A stretch of DNA of 64,000 nt from Vespa crabro (Eukaryota; Arthropoda; Insecta; Hymenoptera; Vespidae). Shown here one piece after another: positions 1 through 13,751 of the stretch. The notes under the pieces were generated by a model, which saw nothing but the letters and a program-made list of their open reading frames with translations, searched no databases and was not told where the DNA came from. Position numbers and translations under genes: made by a program. The DNA is taken from assembly GCF_910589235.1 (NCBI RefSeq), contig NC_060963.1, positions 8,296,501 to 8,360,500 on the forward strand, given 5' to 3'. How positions within the stretch are numbered: the first letter of the stretch is position 1; each line of letters opens with the position of its first letter.

Positions 1-261
1 ATCTAACAACGTCGAGAAAGGAGCATTAAGCGGTCTTATCTTTCTCTCTCTTCCTCCTCCGCACCCCTTCCTTCAAACACCCTACCTTTCTCGTCAAACT
101 ATTATTTCATAGTGTTAATAAAACGTAAGTAATCACCGTTCTAACCCACATTGCTCCGTGGAAAGACAAAGCCCTTCCTCGAATCCGGTTCAAGACGTTC
201 AATGACGGTGAATGGAAATTGCACCGACAGATCATATCAATTTTCTTAAGAAACTTATATA

Positions 262-270
262 AATATATAT

Positions 271-321
<51 letters not shown>

Positions 322-330
322 CGTATATAT
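262..330. repeat. TA dinucleotide microsatellite
   Basis: Almost uninterrupted alternating T and A with a few C/G interruptions. It is a simple repeat with no sign of coding. Confidence 0.9.
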
Positions 331-1460
331 AACGGAATTGTACATGTTGTAACACTATCGTAAAATTGTATTATTTCATACGAAATGAATTTTAATTAGA
401 ATAGGATAAATAATTTAAAAAGAAATGTATATAATTTTCGATTATTCCTTAGCCATCAAATGTCAAGACTTTCATCCGGTTTTGCAAGGAAGGTCAAAGT
501 CTCGGGCAAGTTTATTCGAACCAATATGTACCTACTTATTTCGTGAATGGCATGACTAACGTCCGAGGTCATTAAAAAAAAATAATAAAAACTATAGGTC
601 GTAATGGCATAGAAAGCAATCCTTTTTCAAAATAACAATTTGATCCGATGCTAGAATGACTTTTGAAAGATATTCGAAAGATATTTCTTCCTATTTTTTT
701 TGTTAATTTATATAAAGGAACTCGGCGACAACGTTATAAAATTCAGCTTCAAGATATTTGTAGGAATTTCAAATATCTTTCTTTCTTTGTCTACCGATGA
801 GAACTGGACAGAATGGAAAGGTTTCGACCTTGATACATACCTGATTCCAAGATTTTTCACGTATAACAAAGTACTGAAAGTGTGAAGAGAAAGGAGCATC
901 CTTTAGCTGGGTGGCTAAAAAACATCGTAAAATTCGATGAGTACTTTTTCTTTTGGGAGTAACAAACATCCAAGAATTTGATGACGTCACAAATGAGGAT
1001 AAAATGAAATAAAGGATTTCCAGAATTGAAAGTCTAATTTTTTGAGAATGGAATCGAAGAACATCATGGTGAACTCGTAGGCGCTATATGTAATTTTTTA
1101 TAATAGTTTAGAAGCGTGTATTTCAATGAAATTTCATTCCTGATGACAATTCTGATGCTCACAATAATCGAAGTGAAAAGTGAGTGATATGAAAAAGAAA
1201 ATAAAATATACGTACTCATATAATTTAAACTCGGTACAAACGTATAGGAAGAGCTAGACAAATATAGTTAACATATCTAAGATGAAAATCTCCTTGAATC
1301 CTTTTTCATGGATCTGTTAATTAACCTATGTAACGAGAACGAAGTGGATGATCACACGGTAGTTGTTTCTGACGTTCGGGAGATAGTGAATGCGATGAAA
1401 GTATCCCACGTGCGAAAGCACGCGTATGATTCACGTTTGTATTTTATTTTCTTCTATGTA

Positions 1461-1465
<5 letters not shown>

Positions 1466-1510
<45 letters not shown>
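1466..1510. repeat. CT dinucleotide microsatellite
   Basis: Uninterrupted CT repeat of about 22 units. The Leu-Ser repeat seen on translation is an artefact of the repeat. Confidence 0.95.
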
Positions 1511-1512
<2 letters not shown>

Positions 1513-4464
1513 ACTTCTTTCTGTCTCGTCTGATCAATAGCAAATACATTGATTTTGTAATGCAAATAGAACAGACAAATAGATCGTATATTAAAATGTG
1601 TAATATCGTATTAGAAAAGCAAGATAAAACAAAACGAGATAATATCGATCTTTGAGAATCGACATATTTTAAAAACGTTTATATTATAATAATAGTACAA
1701 AGTAGTGTGTATGTATATATATATTAATAGATTGTCAAAACATATTTGTCCAGAATAAAATTGGTCCAAACTTACGAATACTTTTGATGAACTTTCTCCC
1801 GTCAAGTCAAGCGATTATTCACGATATTTACAAGTGATGACGGTTAAACGAATCACGAATCGAGTTAACTGACGTAAAGGGGAAGGAAAAATTGAGCAAT
1901 TTGTAATTAAGAGAGAGAGAAAGGACAAAGTACTAGTTTAGTGTCACGTGTAGTTCCCCCGATTTAAAAGTTAAATGACATCGTGCAAAACTATTTACAT
2001 CGTCGCATCGTCGTTCCTTTTGTTAAATCGTAAAATAAAAAGGATACGAGTTTCGTGATTACTTAGAAAGTAGACAATAACACGAGGAATAGATTTCGCG
2101 AGATGGATTAAGAAACGTAATCGCAATCTACCGAGACGCTTTTCCTTGATTTCCTCGATCATTACGGACACGACAAGACTATAATACCAGTTGAACGTTA
2201 AGAATGAATAATCGGTAACTCTCCTACCGATGTTTTATTACGCAACTCGCAACTTTAAACTACGAACGATTCAATGTACAATGAATACTTATCTATATTC
2301 TTAAAAAAACCTCGATAATCTTGAAGTTCAAATAATAAGTACCCTAATGATAATATTGCAGATATTTGTTAATATCTTTACATATTCTTTATGGAGGAAA
2401 AGATGCTGAAAAAAAAGAAACGAAAGTCGTCGTCGTTCTCTATTTCTCTATTTCTCATTTTCTCAGAGTTCAAGGTAACCACTAAGCACACCAAGCGGAC
2501 CAATATTTTCCTGCATAGTGATAAAAAGACAAAAGTTTCAATTATAACCTTCTTCGCTGACTTCACTCCTTGCTCTATTCGGAAAGATCGATTTCGTAAG
2601 AAATGATTAACACAAAATACGAAGGAATAACCACTTAGTAGGCTAATGATCAGTCTTCAAAGCAAAGTTTACTTTTGTCCAGTTTACAAAGAAAATACGT
2701 AAGAAGAAGTTCTTGCACGTGCGAAAGTTTCATAAGACATCATAGCACAACTGAGATCAACCAGCCGTTCGCGCCAATTCTTGAAACGGTTCATTGGCAC
2801 GAAGGATCGAGAGAAATCTCATTTCTCGATCTCGCGAGCATCGTTTTCGAGGGCACGCGTTTGCCGTCTCACGCAAACGCATCAAGATATTCTCGAGAGT
2901 TATCGAGATAAATAAATCTTTGTTAGAAATTTCTTAAAATTTTCTTTCAAGATTATTTACATTGTTATTAACACCAATTAAAAAAATATTTAATGCAATG
3001 AACAAATTCTTATTATCTCTCTTAAGATTTCTATTGTCTCGAGACTGTCCAAAATAAGGAATAGAAGGAAGAAAATCCTTTTACGAGTTGGAGAAGCAAT
3101 CGGCAGATATTAAATCATTATAGCATAGAGTTCTTTATTTGAACTTACCAATGCGTGGGCGAAGTATCGCGTCTCAAAAAAATCCTGACCTATACGACAC
3201 AGACTCGGCAAGATCCTTCGCGCAATAAACACTCGGACGTGAAGGTTCGACTTTACTTTAACGGCATGCCCTTGTGCTATGAGTACGTTCTACAGGTACT
3301 CCTTTATAGCTAAATAATTTATCGCTTCCCCCTTCGTTCCTACGGCGAAACAATAGCCATGCCGAGGAGTTGTGTTCTTCAACGTGCCTGTTACGCGATC
3401 CTCTACCCAAGTCGGTCCTTCAAGAAAATCCTACGAAAATAATGTTAAAATATTGTCCGTTTCTATATTCGTGAAAACTATTAGAAATTTATATAATACG
3501 AAATACATACGTCATATAAACGACCATTTTTCTGTAACTTTCACTTTAATATTATAATATATAATTATAATAATAGCCTATTTTAAAAAGAAATAAAATA
3601 AAAAAATCGTTAAGAGACAGATCGTTTAGTGACAATGAAGAAGTATCATAATTACCGCCTTTTTGAATGCACATAAGTAAATTACGAGTAAAAGAGTTAA
3701 TGAGATTTGGATATGTCAAATTCTTTGATGAATTAATTTGAGAAAATTTAATATATTCGACGATTCGTTTTCTAATTTTCTTAAACTAACATTGAAAGAC
3801 ATACGATAGGATTATTGTAGAATATCTAGCAACCATATTAGGTAACGACGATACTATGTGTTACTTTCGCAGGTTGTCGTTGGTAATCGTGAAGAATAAT
3901 CGACGTCTGACATTTGATAAGCGTGTCTGTCCGGTAATCGAAGGAAATAAATATAATTACGTAATAGACCATAGTAGCTCGTGATAATGCTTCGCGTACT
4001 GCTTCCAATAAAATTGAAATGAAAGTAGAATTACTAATATATCTAATTTTTACAATAACAACAATAATAATTTTACAATAACAATCGTTATTGTTACGAG
4101 TAACAATCTTTCTCAATCGTATGAGTACGTTAAAACTCTTAAGTGCGATGTAATATTGTTACTATGTTGTATTACACGATTCTATTACACATTGTTTCAA
4201 GGACAATTAATCGTTCCAGTAAAAGTTATGATTTCAGAAATCCTCGAAACTCGTTCTCTATGTGTAAAAAATAACAATAGTGCAATAAGTGAACAAATGA
4301 ATGTTACATAAGTAATATTATATCCTGTAATAATTAGTGTCATGAAAGAACAACGACTTAGCATAAGAATTCACGAAAGTTGCGTTTTCAAGAGACGATC
4401 ACAAAGTTCCTTTCAAAGCAAGAACCAAGAGAGAAGTCAAAGAAGCGATATCGGCGCATTGCCC

Positions 4465-4658
4465 GCGGTAAATTCTTTCTCGTAATTGCAAAGAGGCGAA
4501 CCCTATGGAGCCGGACACCGATGTATAACACAACCAAGAGAATATAATAGGCAAGAGTACTCGGACCCCTCCTTACGGCTTATGTACGCTGTTGTAAATT
4601 CTCCTCGTAATTGCCAAGGAAGAAAGAGAGAGAGAGAGAGAGAGAGAAAGGAAAGAAA

Positions 4659-4705
<47 letters not shown>

Positions 4706-4709
4706 GAAA

Positions 4710-4740
<31 letters not shown>

Positions 4741-4860
4741 GAAAGAAAAAGAGAGAGAGAGAGAGAAAAAGGAAAGAAAAAGAGAGAGAGAGAGAGAGAA
4801 AGAGAGAAGGATACAGTGTGGGTGCCGATGGGATCCTGGAAGAAGGACACCGACGTTTGC
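4465..4860. repeat. GA-rich purine repeat inside a duplicated segment
   Basis: The core at about 4620-4806 is nearly pure purine, made of GAGA runs broken by a recurring AAAGGAAAGAAAAAG spacer, so it is a compound higher-order repeat. Related single-copy sequence flanks it. TAAATTCT..CTCGTAATTGC occurs near 4468 and again near 4597. A stretch around GGACACCGA occurs near 4513 and again near 4846. This suggests that a unit of about 60 bp was duplicated and that the purine tract expanded inside the second copy. The long Arg-Glu/Lys frames here are repeat artefacts. Confidence 0.8.
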
Positions 4861-6551
4861 TCGAGCTCCATGCAAGCTTCTACTTTGCATGTAGATCGGA
4901 AAAGTAACGTATTTCTATGTTTTCTTGCCTTCTCAAGTAATATCAAAAAATGGTATCTCTTTATCTCTCGCTTTTTATCTCTTTTTGTGGATTACCGTCC
5001 TATCTCGTCTCGTTAAAAGAATATCTTTATTTTATGAATACAGGGATAATAACGATAAGCAGGCGATATATCGATCCTTGAAAAATGTAGAGAAGCAGGC
5101 CCTTGATCTTGCCTCTAGCTAAAATTTGCCATCCTTATCTGAGGATATTCTTGATGCCGCGTGCCAAGAGCTCACGATCCGTTCCGAGCGCGCGTTCCGC
5201 TTGAAAGGATACATTATCCTGACGGATAAATTACAAGATTTTAACACGACTGTAAATTATCCGCGATAGCCGCGAACGATACCACTCACTACTATATGTA
5301 TATGCACGTTCCCACCTACGCTCGAAACCAGATCGGGCTCTATAATTCTGCCTTGAGGATTTTCCTTGTTCATGAAAGGATCTTATGGAAACCTAAGGTG
5401 TAAAACTTGTAACCGAATATTCTAATTGCTTTTATGAAATATTTCTAACAAATAGAACAATCAGAAAACGTGGCAATATTTTCTATCAATATTTAGCTAT
5501 TTTACATATAATACAATTATAAATGTTACGATGTACTTTCCATATGGTATTAATATCCGTTTTTATTTTTTATTTTTATTTTCAATAGACGTATTCATAT
5601 AAACGATTCGGATGTATCCTGTCGTCTTTCGATATCACTCGATCTCATCTCTCTTAATTAGAATTAGAGGGTTAAACCGGTGATTCCCATCATCCTTCCT
5701 CCCATTCTCTTAACTAATTCGCGTCAATTCCAAGATCTTTGATCGTCGTTGACCAACAACAAAAATAGGAAGAAATTCTCGATTTCATTCTGAACGACAG
5801 CTCGATTACATAGTCGGACAACGTTCTTTGGATTACCTCCGGCCGTGGATATTTCGTAAAAGCAACGTTTCCACACCAAACTCATCTAGCGTGTTACCGA
5901 AATGTGGTACAACATAGCCGTTAACATTTCCCTTTGTCTTAATCGTAAAGCGAGGCGAAACTTATCCCCTCCCCCTTTCTCTCGCGACCAAGCTGATTCG
6001 CTTCGATACCATTCAAGGTGTTTCGATTGTATTATACTCGCGCTTAGGCAACCCCTTGGAAGAAAGATCGTCTCGACTCGGCTCGATTTTAACGTCGCAA
6101 TCGAGACGCCTTATAGACTCTAGCTACTATTTAAACTGCAAAATGAGAACGATCTTTACAAATGTTTCCTAATATCCTAACAAATAAAAGAAAGAAATAA
6201 AGAGATTGATTTGTTTGATAAATGATTTGCCAACGTTTCAAAGATACGAAAGAATTTAAATCGATGAATAAAGATAAAAATGTGAAAAAACGAAGGAAGA
6301 AAATCTCCAAGCTCTTTGCTCAAGATGGCAAGATAAACGAAAAAATTTATCTCACACAAGGCGCAAAGTCCACCCTCGGGCTTACCCTCGGGGATCGGAG
6401 CTCGCTTTGCCATGCTTGATTTCCGCGTGTGCCAGATAACCAACCGTGCAGTCATTACGTAAACTGACATTTTCGCGTGTAAAGCGCGAGCCAGTGAAAG
6501 ATCGGATCGACCAGTATAGCGTTAGCTATAGTATAATGGTTCTTTACAGGG

Positions 6552-6575
6552 TAGTAGTCAGTCACTAGACTACTA
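6552..6575. repeat. Short perfect inverted repeat
   Basis: An 8-bp arm TAGTAGTC (6552-6559) is followed by an 8-base spacer and its exact reverse complement GACTACTA (6568-6575). The function is unknown; a chance occurrence is possible. Confidence 0.6.
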
Positions 6576-7077
6576 TATGCTTTCTCAATTGCTATCCTTT
6601 CGAGTTCACCGCCTTGAATTTTTTAATCATCATACAAACGATGTCTCCTTTTTAAATGAACTTCCTTTTCGTTCCAAATAATTTCTTTCATTATCTTACG
6701 TTTATTCACCATTTATTTATCATTATTATAAACCGTTCTCTTTTTTATTTGCAAATTACGAGAAGAGGAATCGGAGAACGTGCGAACATTCACTGTTCTA
6801 TTAACGTCCTTCAAACACGATTTACCTACCACGGATTTAACGTACCGTTAAACGAAACGGCTGAGAGTAAGTTGCTTAGAAAAAATGTTAGATCTTTACT
6901 TTCTTTACAAGATCACAAATTGGATAGTATTGATCTAAAAAATAAATTAATCGAGTAAGATTAGATAAAGTAGCATAAAATAAACTAAAGAAAAAATTCA
7001 AAACCAATCGAACGGAAATTGTTCTCCACAAATTGATCGTACTACCCTCGTAAATGAAAATATCGATCATAACTTAC

Positions 7078-7129
7078 CCACTCTCGAAAATACGGCCAGG
7101 AACAGCAAAAGACCACTGAAGAATATCAT
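7078..7129 (-). CDS. Orphan first coding exon encoding a signal peptide
   Basis: Reading leftward, an ATG at 7129 opens 17 codons, MIFFSGLLLFLAVFSRV plus one base, ending at a strong donor (GTAAGTT, 7077-7071). The peptide has a short polar start and a hydrophobic core like a secretory signal peptide. This is what a first coding exon of a secreted or membrane protein looks like. No matching phase-1 second exon was found between here and position 1, so the rest of the gene probably lies past a long intron, possibly outside the window. The product cannot be named. It could be a chance open stretch next to a GTAAG, but start codon, hydrophobic core and donor together make an exon more likely. 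Confidence 0.5.
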
Positions 7130-9405
7130 CTTCCCGTATCTTGTTTTTTAACGTAAATCAAAATTTTTTATATTTTTCTCAACACGAACGTTGAATAGAG
7201 AAAATTTAAATATTACGGCTATGTTAAAAGCCGCCCTTCTTTATCGTAATGGCGCACGAGCGCATACACACGCGAAGAGATACGGACGTCCGATCGTATT
7301 AAATAGATTTTCTCCTTTGAGCACGAATTACCAAACAATATAGAAGAAGAAAAAGAAAATTGATAGAAAGTAAAGGAGAACAAAAAACAGAAAGAAAGAA
7401 AAGAAACAAAATGAAAAAGATAATTTGAAAATCAAGAAGAAAATCAAATCGACTGTACGTGACGCTCTTGCGGGTTCTAAAATTCGAGCAGGAAAATAAA
7501 CACAAACTCGAAACGCTTTTTCCGTCGGAAAGAAAAGAAAAACTCCTTTCGAGGGAGAAGTCAACGTAAGCGAAGCTTACGAGACCGATGGAGCAGCGTT
7601 AATGATAGCGCCGTTTTCAAAGCCGCGAGAGCGCCATCGACGGTCGCAAAACATATGCTACGGTCACGAAGAGAGAAAGGTGACTGGGTATACGCGAGGC
7701 GTGCTCGATACCTCCTGTCTTCTTGGCATAGTCACCTTTCTAGCAAAGCAGTAAGAAAGAAGGGAGTATTGGAGCCCATATCGGGGGTCTCTCTCAACAT
7801 CATGGTCCCACTTCTCCACTCACCTCTTCAAAAACTTTTTATCCAACCCCGAAATGACCTTGCTTGACAAGAAAATTATCTTCGCAATTCTTAAATTATA
7901 AAAAAAAAAAGAACGAGGAAAGATCTTGTGCGAAAAATAAAATATATCCGGCTTGAACAACTTTCACGAATCCTACTGTTTCTTCCTTTGATATATTTTC
8001 TTCTTTCTTTATCTTTTTGTTTTTTTTCTTTTTCTATTACTCTTTGTCAAATATTATCAACTAGGAAAAAGATGCGCGCATTCCATGTAAAAAAAGTTTA
8101 TTTCTTTCAACCATATAAAAGCACTAATATTATTTTACGGGTAACAGTTTACATAGAAAATCCTACTTAAAGAAATCAAGTTGTATCTCGATATATTACG
8201 CGATAATCATGAACACATCGTGTATAAATCCGATTCCTTTCTAGCAAACTATATAAAATCTCCAATAATTTATCTTTGCTCTTTTATTCATTGCGTCACA
8301 GAATTTTGTTTTTCTTCGACCTCAGTGATTGAATCGGGTGTAAACGACTAGACATGATTGCAAACATTTTTACCAAATATCTTTCTCGGAATTGTCGAGT
8401 AAATTTCTTTTCTTTTTTCCTCTTCTTGTGTGTTATACAATTACAAATATACGATTAAACGTAAAACGACGATGAGCGCACATTGAAAAGTTTTGTAAGA
8501 GTATCGTAGAAACCAGCTCGATATATATTTCCCGTTATTATTTATCAAATACAATCTTTTAAATAACAAACTCGTGTATAAAAGGAGAAAAAAGTAATTT
8601 TCTCTTTTCGTTAGTATAAAAACGAAACAAACTAAATTCTGTAGCGATTCTTTGATTATTATTTGATTAATGATATCGTTAGTGTTTCAAAGATTCACGA
8701 GATACTCATGAAACTGCATCAGTTCCCACGGCCTTATATTGTTCCAATAATACTTAACTGCATGTATAAATGGATAAAGATTCGCAATGTAGACAAAATT
8801 GATGGATCAAGGAATCGTTACAGAATATTCCTCTTTTTTACCTCTTTTTTTTCTTTTATCTTTTCTTTTCAAGATAAAGCTTGTTCACCAATCTAAACTT
8901 AATCGAGTATTTCCATCGACCTCCGAAAACTGGTTTTTTTAAAAATGAAAATATTAGACAGATCGCTTGTTTATTAATTATTACGATACGACTTATATGT
9001 ATGTACATAAACATAATGCAATATCGCATTAGGACGAGATATCAACCAGATCAAATACTAATGGTATCTTTAAAAAAAATTTCTTCCTTAAAAAAGAAAA
9101 AAAAGAAGCACAAGGTAACGTTATTCATTCTATAAGGAATGAAATATCATTTGATTTTCTGCCCAATAACATTGATATAACATAAAGACTTATAATGATC
9201 TGTAAATTTTCTCTGTATGCTCACGAATAATGGCTTTTTATTTACAACATCAGGAAAGAACAAGGACTAAAGATCGATCGATCAAAGCCCTGTTTTGCAT
9301 AAATGTTATTGAAAACATTACGCGATTGATTCCTGGTTGCTGTCTACTCTTGACGCATATTATAAGAATGAAATAATTACAATTGATCGAATCTCTTATA
9401 TAACT
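7130..9405. other. Non-coding interval upstream of the orphan exon and downstream of exostosin
   Basis: No supportable coding exon. A GC-richer patch at about 7560-7860 may belong to the promoter or 5' untranslated exons of the leftward gene starting at 7129. It includes a perfect 7-bp inverted repeat CGTAAGC/GCTTACG with a 3-base spacer at 7565-7581. The part near 9400 is probably 3' UTR of the leftward exostosin gene. Confidence 0.5.
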
Positions 9406-12063
9406 CTAATTACTAACTAATTCAATTTGTCTATACTTCTTACGCATGTTGCTTACAGAATCTTTGAATAGGACCGGATCGAGTCTCATGTTGGATCGTA
9501 ATAATGGCATATATCCAAAAACAGCTACGAATGTATTCATGCATGTTTGTCGCTGTATAAAATGATCAGGATCGTTCCACGGTGATCTGATTTAAAAAAG
9601 AAAATTAATTCAATTCGACTTATTTTATGAAAAAATAGATGTACATATATAATTAGATATAGATATACTTTTGCTAATAGCAAATATACATATATAAATG
9701 TATACTTACCTGATTCCAGCAACCGTGGTATCTTTATACAGTTTCCGTTGAGTTACTTTGATAGGTGGTCTTCGAGTAACGTGACTCACTAAGAAATTCA
9801 TTAAAATATCTTCGCAATTCTGCGACTGCTCCACTGTCTTATGAAGAGTCGAACTTAATAGTTCAGTATACAATGTGTTATAATAACGATGATAAAAAGC
9901 AGCACCGGTTAGAATGATACTGTAATCGTTAGTCCATTTACTCGTGTAACCCCAAGATCGCTTAATATGTAATCAGATACGTATTAGTAAGAAAACGTTA
10001 TAAATAGGATAATACAAAAAATAATTTTAAATGTCTACCTTTGAATCATCCCAATAATGCGATCTCGCTGGATAACCCACTATTCGATCGGGAAACGAGC
10101 GCCAAACCATAAAAGCAAAATCAATTTCATCAGTATTGAGAGTGGCATCTTCATCTAGCGATAATATGGCACTGGTTTTGATTAGTGGGTGCGGATAAAA
10201 ACGCTGAGATATACCATCCACAGAAACTATATTTATTGATGCTTTGATCCCTTGCCAACGTGGTCTTCTCGGAAGTGGAATGTCCGAATTCCACATTAGA
10301 ATTATCTGATAGAGAAAATGCACCGTTTTAAATATTAGAATAATTGTTTAAAATAAAATTTAAACAAGTGATATATCCATTCGATACTTACCTTATCTAA
10401 ATATTTACTTTTTGCGAGACTTTTAAGCAGACGATATAGAACAGCAGTAGATCCCAATTGAGAATAAATGATGGCAGTGAAAGTGTTACCAGGATTGCTG
10501 TTCGAGAATGGAAGTTCTTGTTGACTATCTGCAAATTGCGGTAATATGGCTAGGGCTCCAGGACTAGTGTTCCAAATAATTCCTTCTCTTGTGCCTTCCC
10601 ATGGTAAACGTTCACGAATATTCTACAATATGAATATTATGACTTAGAAAGTATAAAACGTATTTAAAATTAAATTTTTACAAAATATCTCGAATACTTT
10701 ACCTCGAATACCGTAAATATAATCTTTTCTATAGATGAAAAATATCGTTCCCATAAAAATTGTGTCTGCTGTCGTAATTTAAGAATCTGCACATTCGATA
10801 CAGATCGTACTATATCTGGAATCTATAGAAATATACATATTAATTGATTTTAATTTTATATATGAATGTTCTAGTAAACACTCAATTCAAAATATTTACT
10901 TGAAGCAACAATCGTTCGTCGGAAAATATAACGGCCTGAGTCCAATCTATGCGTTCGTGAAAAGGCAACGCCCACCCATTACTTAAAATAACTGGTATAC
11001 AACCTGCTCTTAAAGCTTCTAAAAATCGGAAGCTGCCGAGCCTTCGTCCACGTGGGACAAGACAAAATGTAGAGTTCATTAATAAAATCTCATAATCATA
11101 TCTAAAAATAAAATAATTCATATTTAATTGAAATAATTTATTTTACATTTAATACATATACTTTATCTTTCTCACTCACGTATCATATTCTTGATTATCT
11201 TGTTGACAATGTTCATCTTGTAATTCTCTCCAAGCTTTACCATGACGACAAGTCGTTACAAATACCAAATCTTTACCATTATGCAAATGGTAAAGAGCAT
11301 TTCTAGTTTCTGAACCAATACCATGTACATATCTTTTACCCTTAAAAGCTGCCACATATTTTTTATTACTAGGAAAATTATTTTCTAACGCTTGACCAGG
11401 TTCCCCACCACGTTCAGGATGTTGTTTCCCAAATAGCGGTATGGATACATCAAAATTTGGTCTTAGTCTAAATATGGACATACTTGCTTTAGCAAGCATA
11501 GCATACCCTAAATCAAATGCTAGTGATTCCTCTGCATAGTCTGGCCATGTACCAGAATACAAATTGAATATTAAATGATTTCTTCCATTATTCCAATATG
11601 GTAAACGTAATAGTTTGGAAGGAAGATTATGCACAAATTCATTTGATAATGGATCTCTATCTAATGTGTCCAAGGCCAGGACAAATATACATGCTCTTGT
11701 TGGATCAGACGTATAATATCTTGACTCTGTTATAACATTTAGTATTTTTTGGTATAATGGACTTATAATATCTTCAATTGGATATACATAAACTGTAAAT
11801 CCTTGCTTGCACTTCGTGAAATCGAAGCATGTTTCCATACGGCACTTCCTTGTACGTTGCGATACAGGTAAGTTTCCATTTGACACTCTCAAATCTTTGT
11901 CATAGAATTCTTCGTTCAGACTTAAATACGAAGGCAATCGCTCGTAAGGCAACTGAGACCTGCCTGTCCATTTTTCACTTTTTAAACGATAACCGCCAAA
12001 ATAACAATAACCAAGAAACGCACATGTCACAAATAATAGTAAATAACGTTTCTTGGCTTGCAT
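9406..12063 (-). CDS. ttv: Exostosin-1 (tout-velu), heparan sulfate co-polymerase
   Basis: Seven exons: 12063-11180, 11101-10900, 10822-10703, 10622-10392, 10305-10039, 9960-9710 and 9586-9406. All have GT-AG borders and keep phase, giving 711 residues (human EXT1 has 746). EXT1 is a Golgi type II glycosyltransferase that, with EXT2, polymerises the GlcNAc/GlcA backbone of heparan sulfate; in flies tout-velu is needed for spread of Hedgehog and other morphogens. Visible features: start MQAKKRY as in vertebrate EXT1, a membrane anchor at residues 8-25, the exostosin block (CRMETCFDFTKC, WNNGRNHLIFNLYSGTWPDY, FCLVPRGRRLGSFRFLEAL), and the C-terminal GT64-type domain with the acidic LSLDEDATL (DxD-like) and GYPARSH. 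An in-frame ATG five codons upstream (12078) is less likely because homology begins at the second Met. It diverges from the pickpocket gene. Identification is very secure. Confidence 0.96.
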
Positions 12064-13751
12064 GTTTAATGCAATCAAGTTATATGATCATACGTATAAG
12101 CTCCAAGCATTATTTGTTACATGTAATATCCTTGGAATTGATTGTAAGTAGATCACAACATATTGCTTATATCTACAATATTATTTTCATATGTTTAAAC
12201 AATTATACTGAAACGAATAAACTTCCATTTCCAAAGCTCTCTGTAAAAAATATAAAAAACCATTTCTCATATTAATCCAGTCATAACTTCCATAAGAATA
12301 TATTCAAAAGAATATAATTTAATTTTACAATAGTATACAAAAACAGATCATATAAACAACATTATATGATTTTTAATATAAGAACCTGCAAAAGAAGAAA
12401 CTATTTAAAAGCACAACGACAAAACTACACAGATTTTATGCACATAGCAATACATAGGCTTTAATATATTGCGTAAAACGTAGGAAAATATAAAATTTAT
12501 CGTTACCTTACTGTTTATGCAAAAAAGAGAATCCTCCAGATGGATTAGAAGAAAGAACATCTCGATGGCTTGAACTATCGCGGAACTCATGTCAATATGT
12601 GAATAGTGACTTGCGACAATGACTTTGACTTCACATTTACATATTACATAGTGATTTACAAAATGTCGAAGATAATGATAGTATGTAAACGGTTGATTAG
12701 CGTTTTCTAATAGCCGTTAACCTATAATACCGGAACGTTCTGAAGGTCACACTCGATTTATTACACTCGATTTAGCTGATGTAGATTGCACAAAAAATAT
12801 TGAAGAGCTATCATAATTTTTATTTGTTTAAATAGTAATATATTGAAATCTCGTAGAACGATATTTTAAAGGAGTATTTATAGGTTAGTCATGAAGCAAA
12901 GAAAATCGAAAGGACTCGCCGGCTATTTTGCGTTTCTTAGCATTTTCGTATTGAATCGACACAAACGCGTAATATCGACTTGAAAACGCCTCCAGTTGCA
13001 AAAGATCATTGCACGCGATGCATTAAATAATAAATCGCTTTGAAAGCAACGCGAATAATACAATGACGTTTAGACAATCAGACTAGTAAATCGCCTAATC
13101 GGTTATACTTAGCAAGATGTGTTACCATAAGAGTAGTTTTACAACTCCCCGCGCGTTTCTCCTGCCATCTATAGAAAGCACTTAGCATTTAATAAATGTT
13201 TAATCTAATTTACCGATGGATCATGATTTAAAGAAACGATTGAATACATTGGTGTAATTCATTGATTTTACATGTAAATTTCTTGTTATTCAAAATCTGA
13301 AAACAACAAAAAAAAAAGACTAGTATTTTCTAACAAAAACCATAAAAACGCAATACGGAATAAATCACAATAATGAGATTGAAACTTAATAGAAGTTATA
13401 CCACAGGAACAATAAAACAAGGATCAATGAAAGTAGAAAGTATAAAATTATTTCTAAAAATCCAACTCGAGAGAGACATAGTAAATTCTTTAATTTATTT
13501 TATACTATAAAGAATAAATTCGTTATGACCTTATATCGCTATCAATAATGCATAGCTTGGCATGTTTCAAATTGATGTCAAATCGTGATAAAGAGACTTA
13601 GATTGATCGGAATTACACTGAAACCATAGTATCATTGATCGAACTTGAATATGTGAACGCCGCACAAGTTCAGAATGTGAATTTAAACTCGAACGCGTTT
13701 TTTCACGGGTCCCTGAAAATAAAAACTTACTTGATAGATAAATAATAGAAT
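12064..13751. other. Divergent intergenic region between exostosin and the pickpocket channel
   Basis: This holds the upstream regions of two divergent genes. The part next to 12063 is probably 5' UTR of exostosin. Short open frames here have no recognisable content. No TATA box or other core promoter element could be assigned with confidence. Confidence 0.5.

Larger units (their letters stand above)
1..7077. other. Gene-poor left flank
   Basis: I see no convincing coding exon in this stretch on either strand. Open frames are short, AT-rich and without recognisable domains. It holds a TA-dinucleotide tract, a CT tract, a GA-rich purine repeat and scattered GC-richer patches (about 2700-2900, 3150-3420, 5150-5350, 5820-6120 and 6420-6620) that could be regulatory DNA or untranslated exons. 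The leftward signal-peptide exon at 7078-7129 implies that much of it may be intron of a gene whose remaining exons lie to the left or beyond the window. Confidence 0.5.

Noticed and set aside
3150..3295. Minus-strand open stretch ending in a GTAAGTT donor
   Set aside because: About 47 codons are open before the donor, but the acceptor side has no pyrimidine tract, its phase does not match the signal-peptide exon at 7129, and no domain is visible.
4486..5016. Long Arg/Glu/Lys-rich and complementary Leu/Ser-rich open frames
   Set aside because: They are translations of the GA/CT repeat in several frames with no codon bias or domain.
6552..6575. 8-bp inverted repeat as a possible transposon end
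   Set aside because: Too short, with no target-site duplication or transposase nearby.
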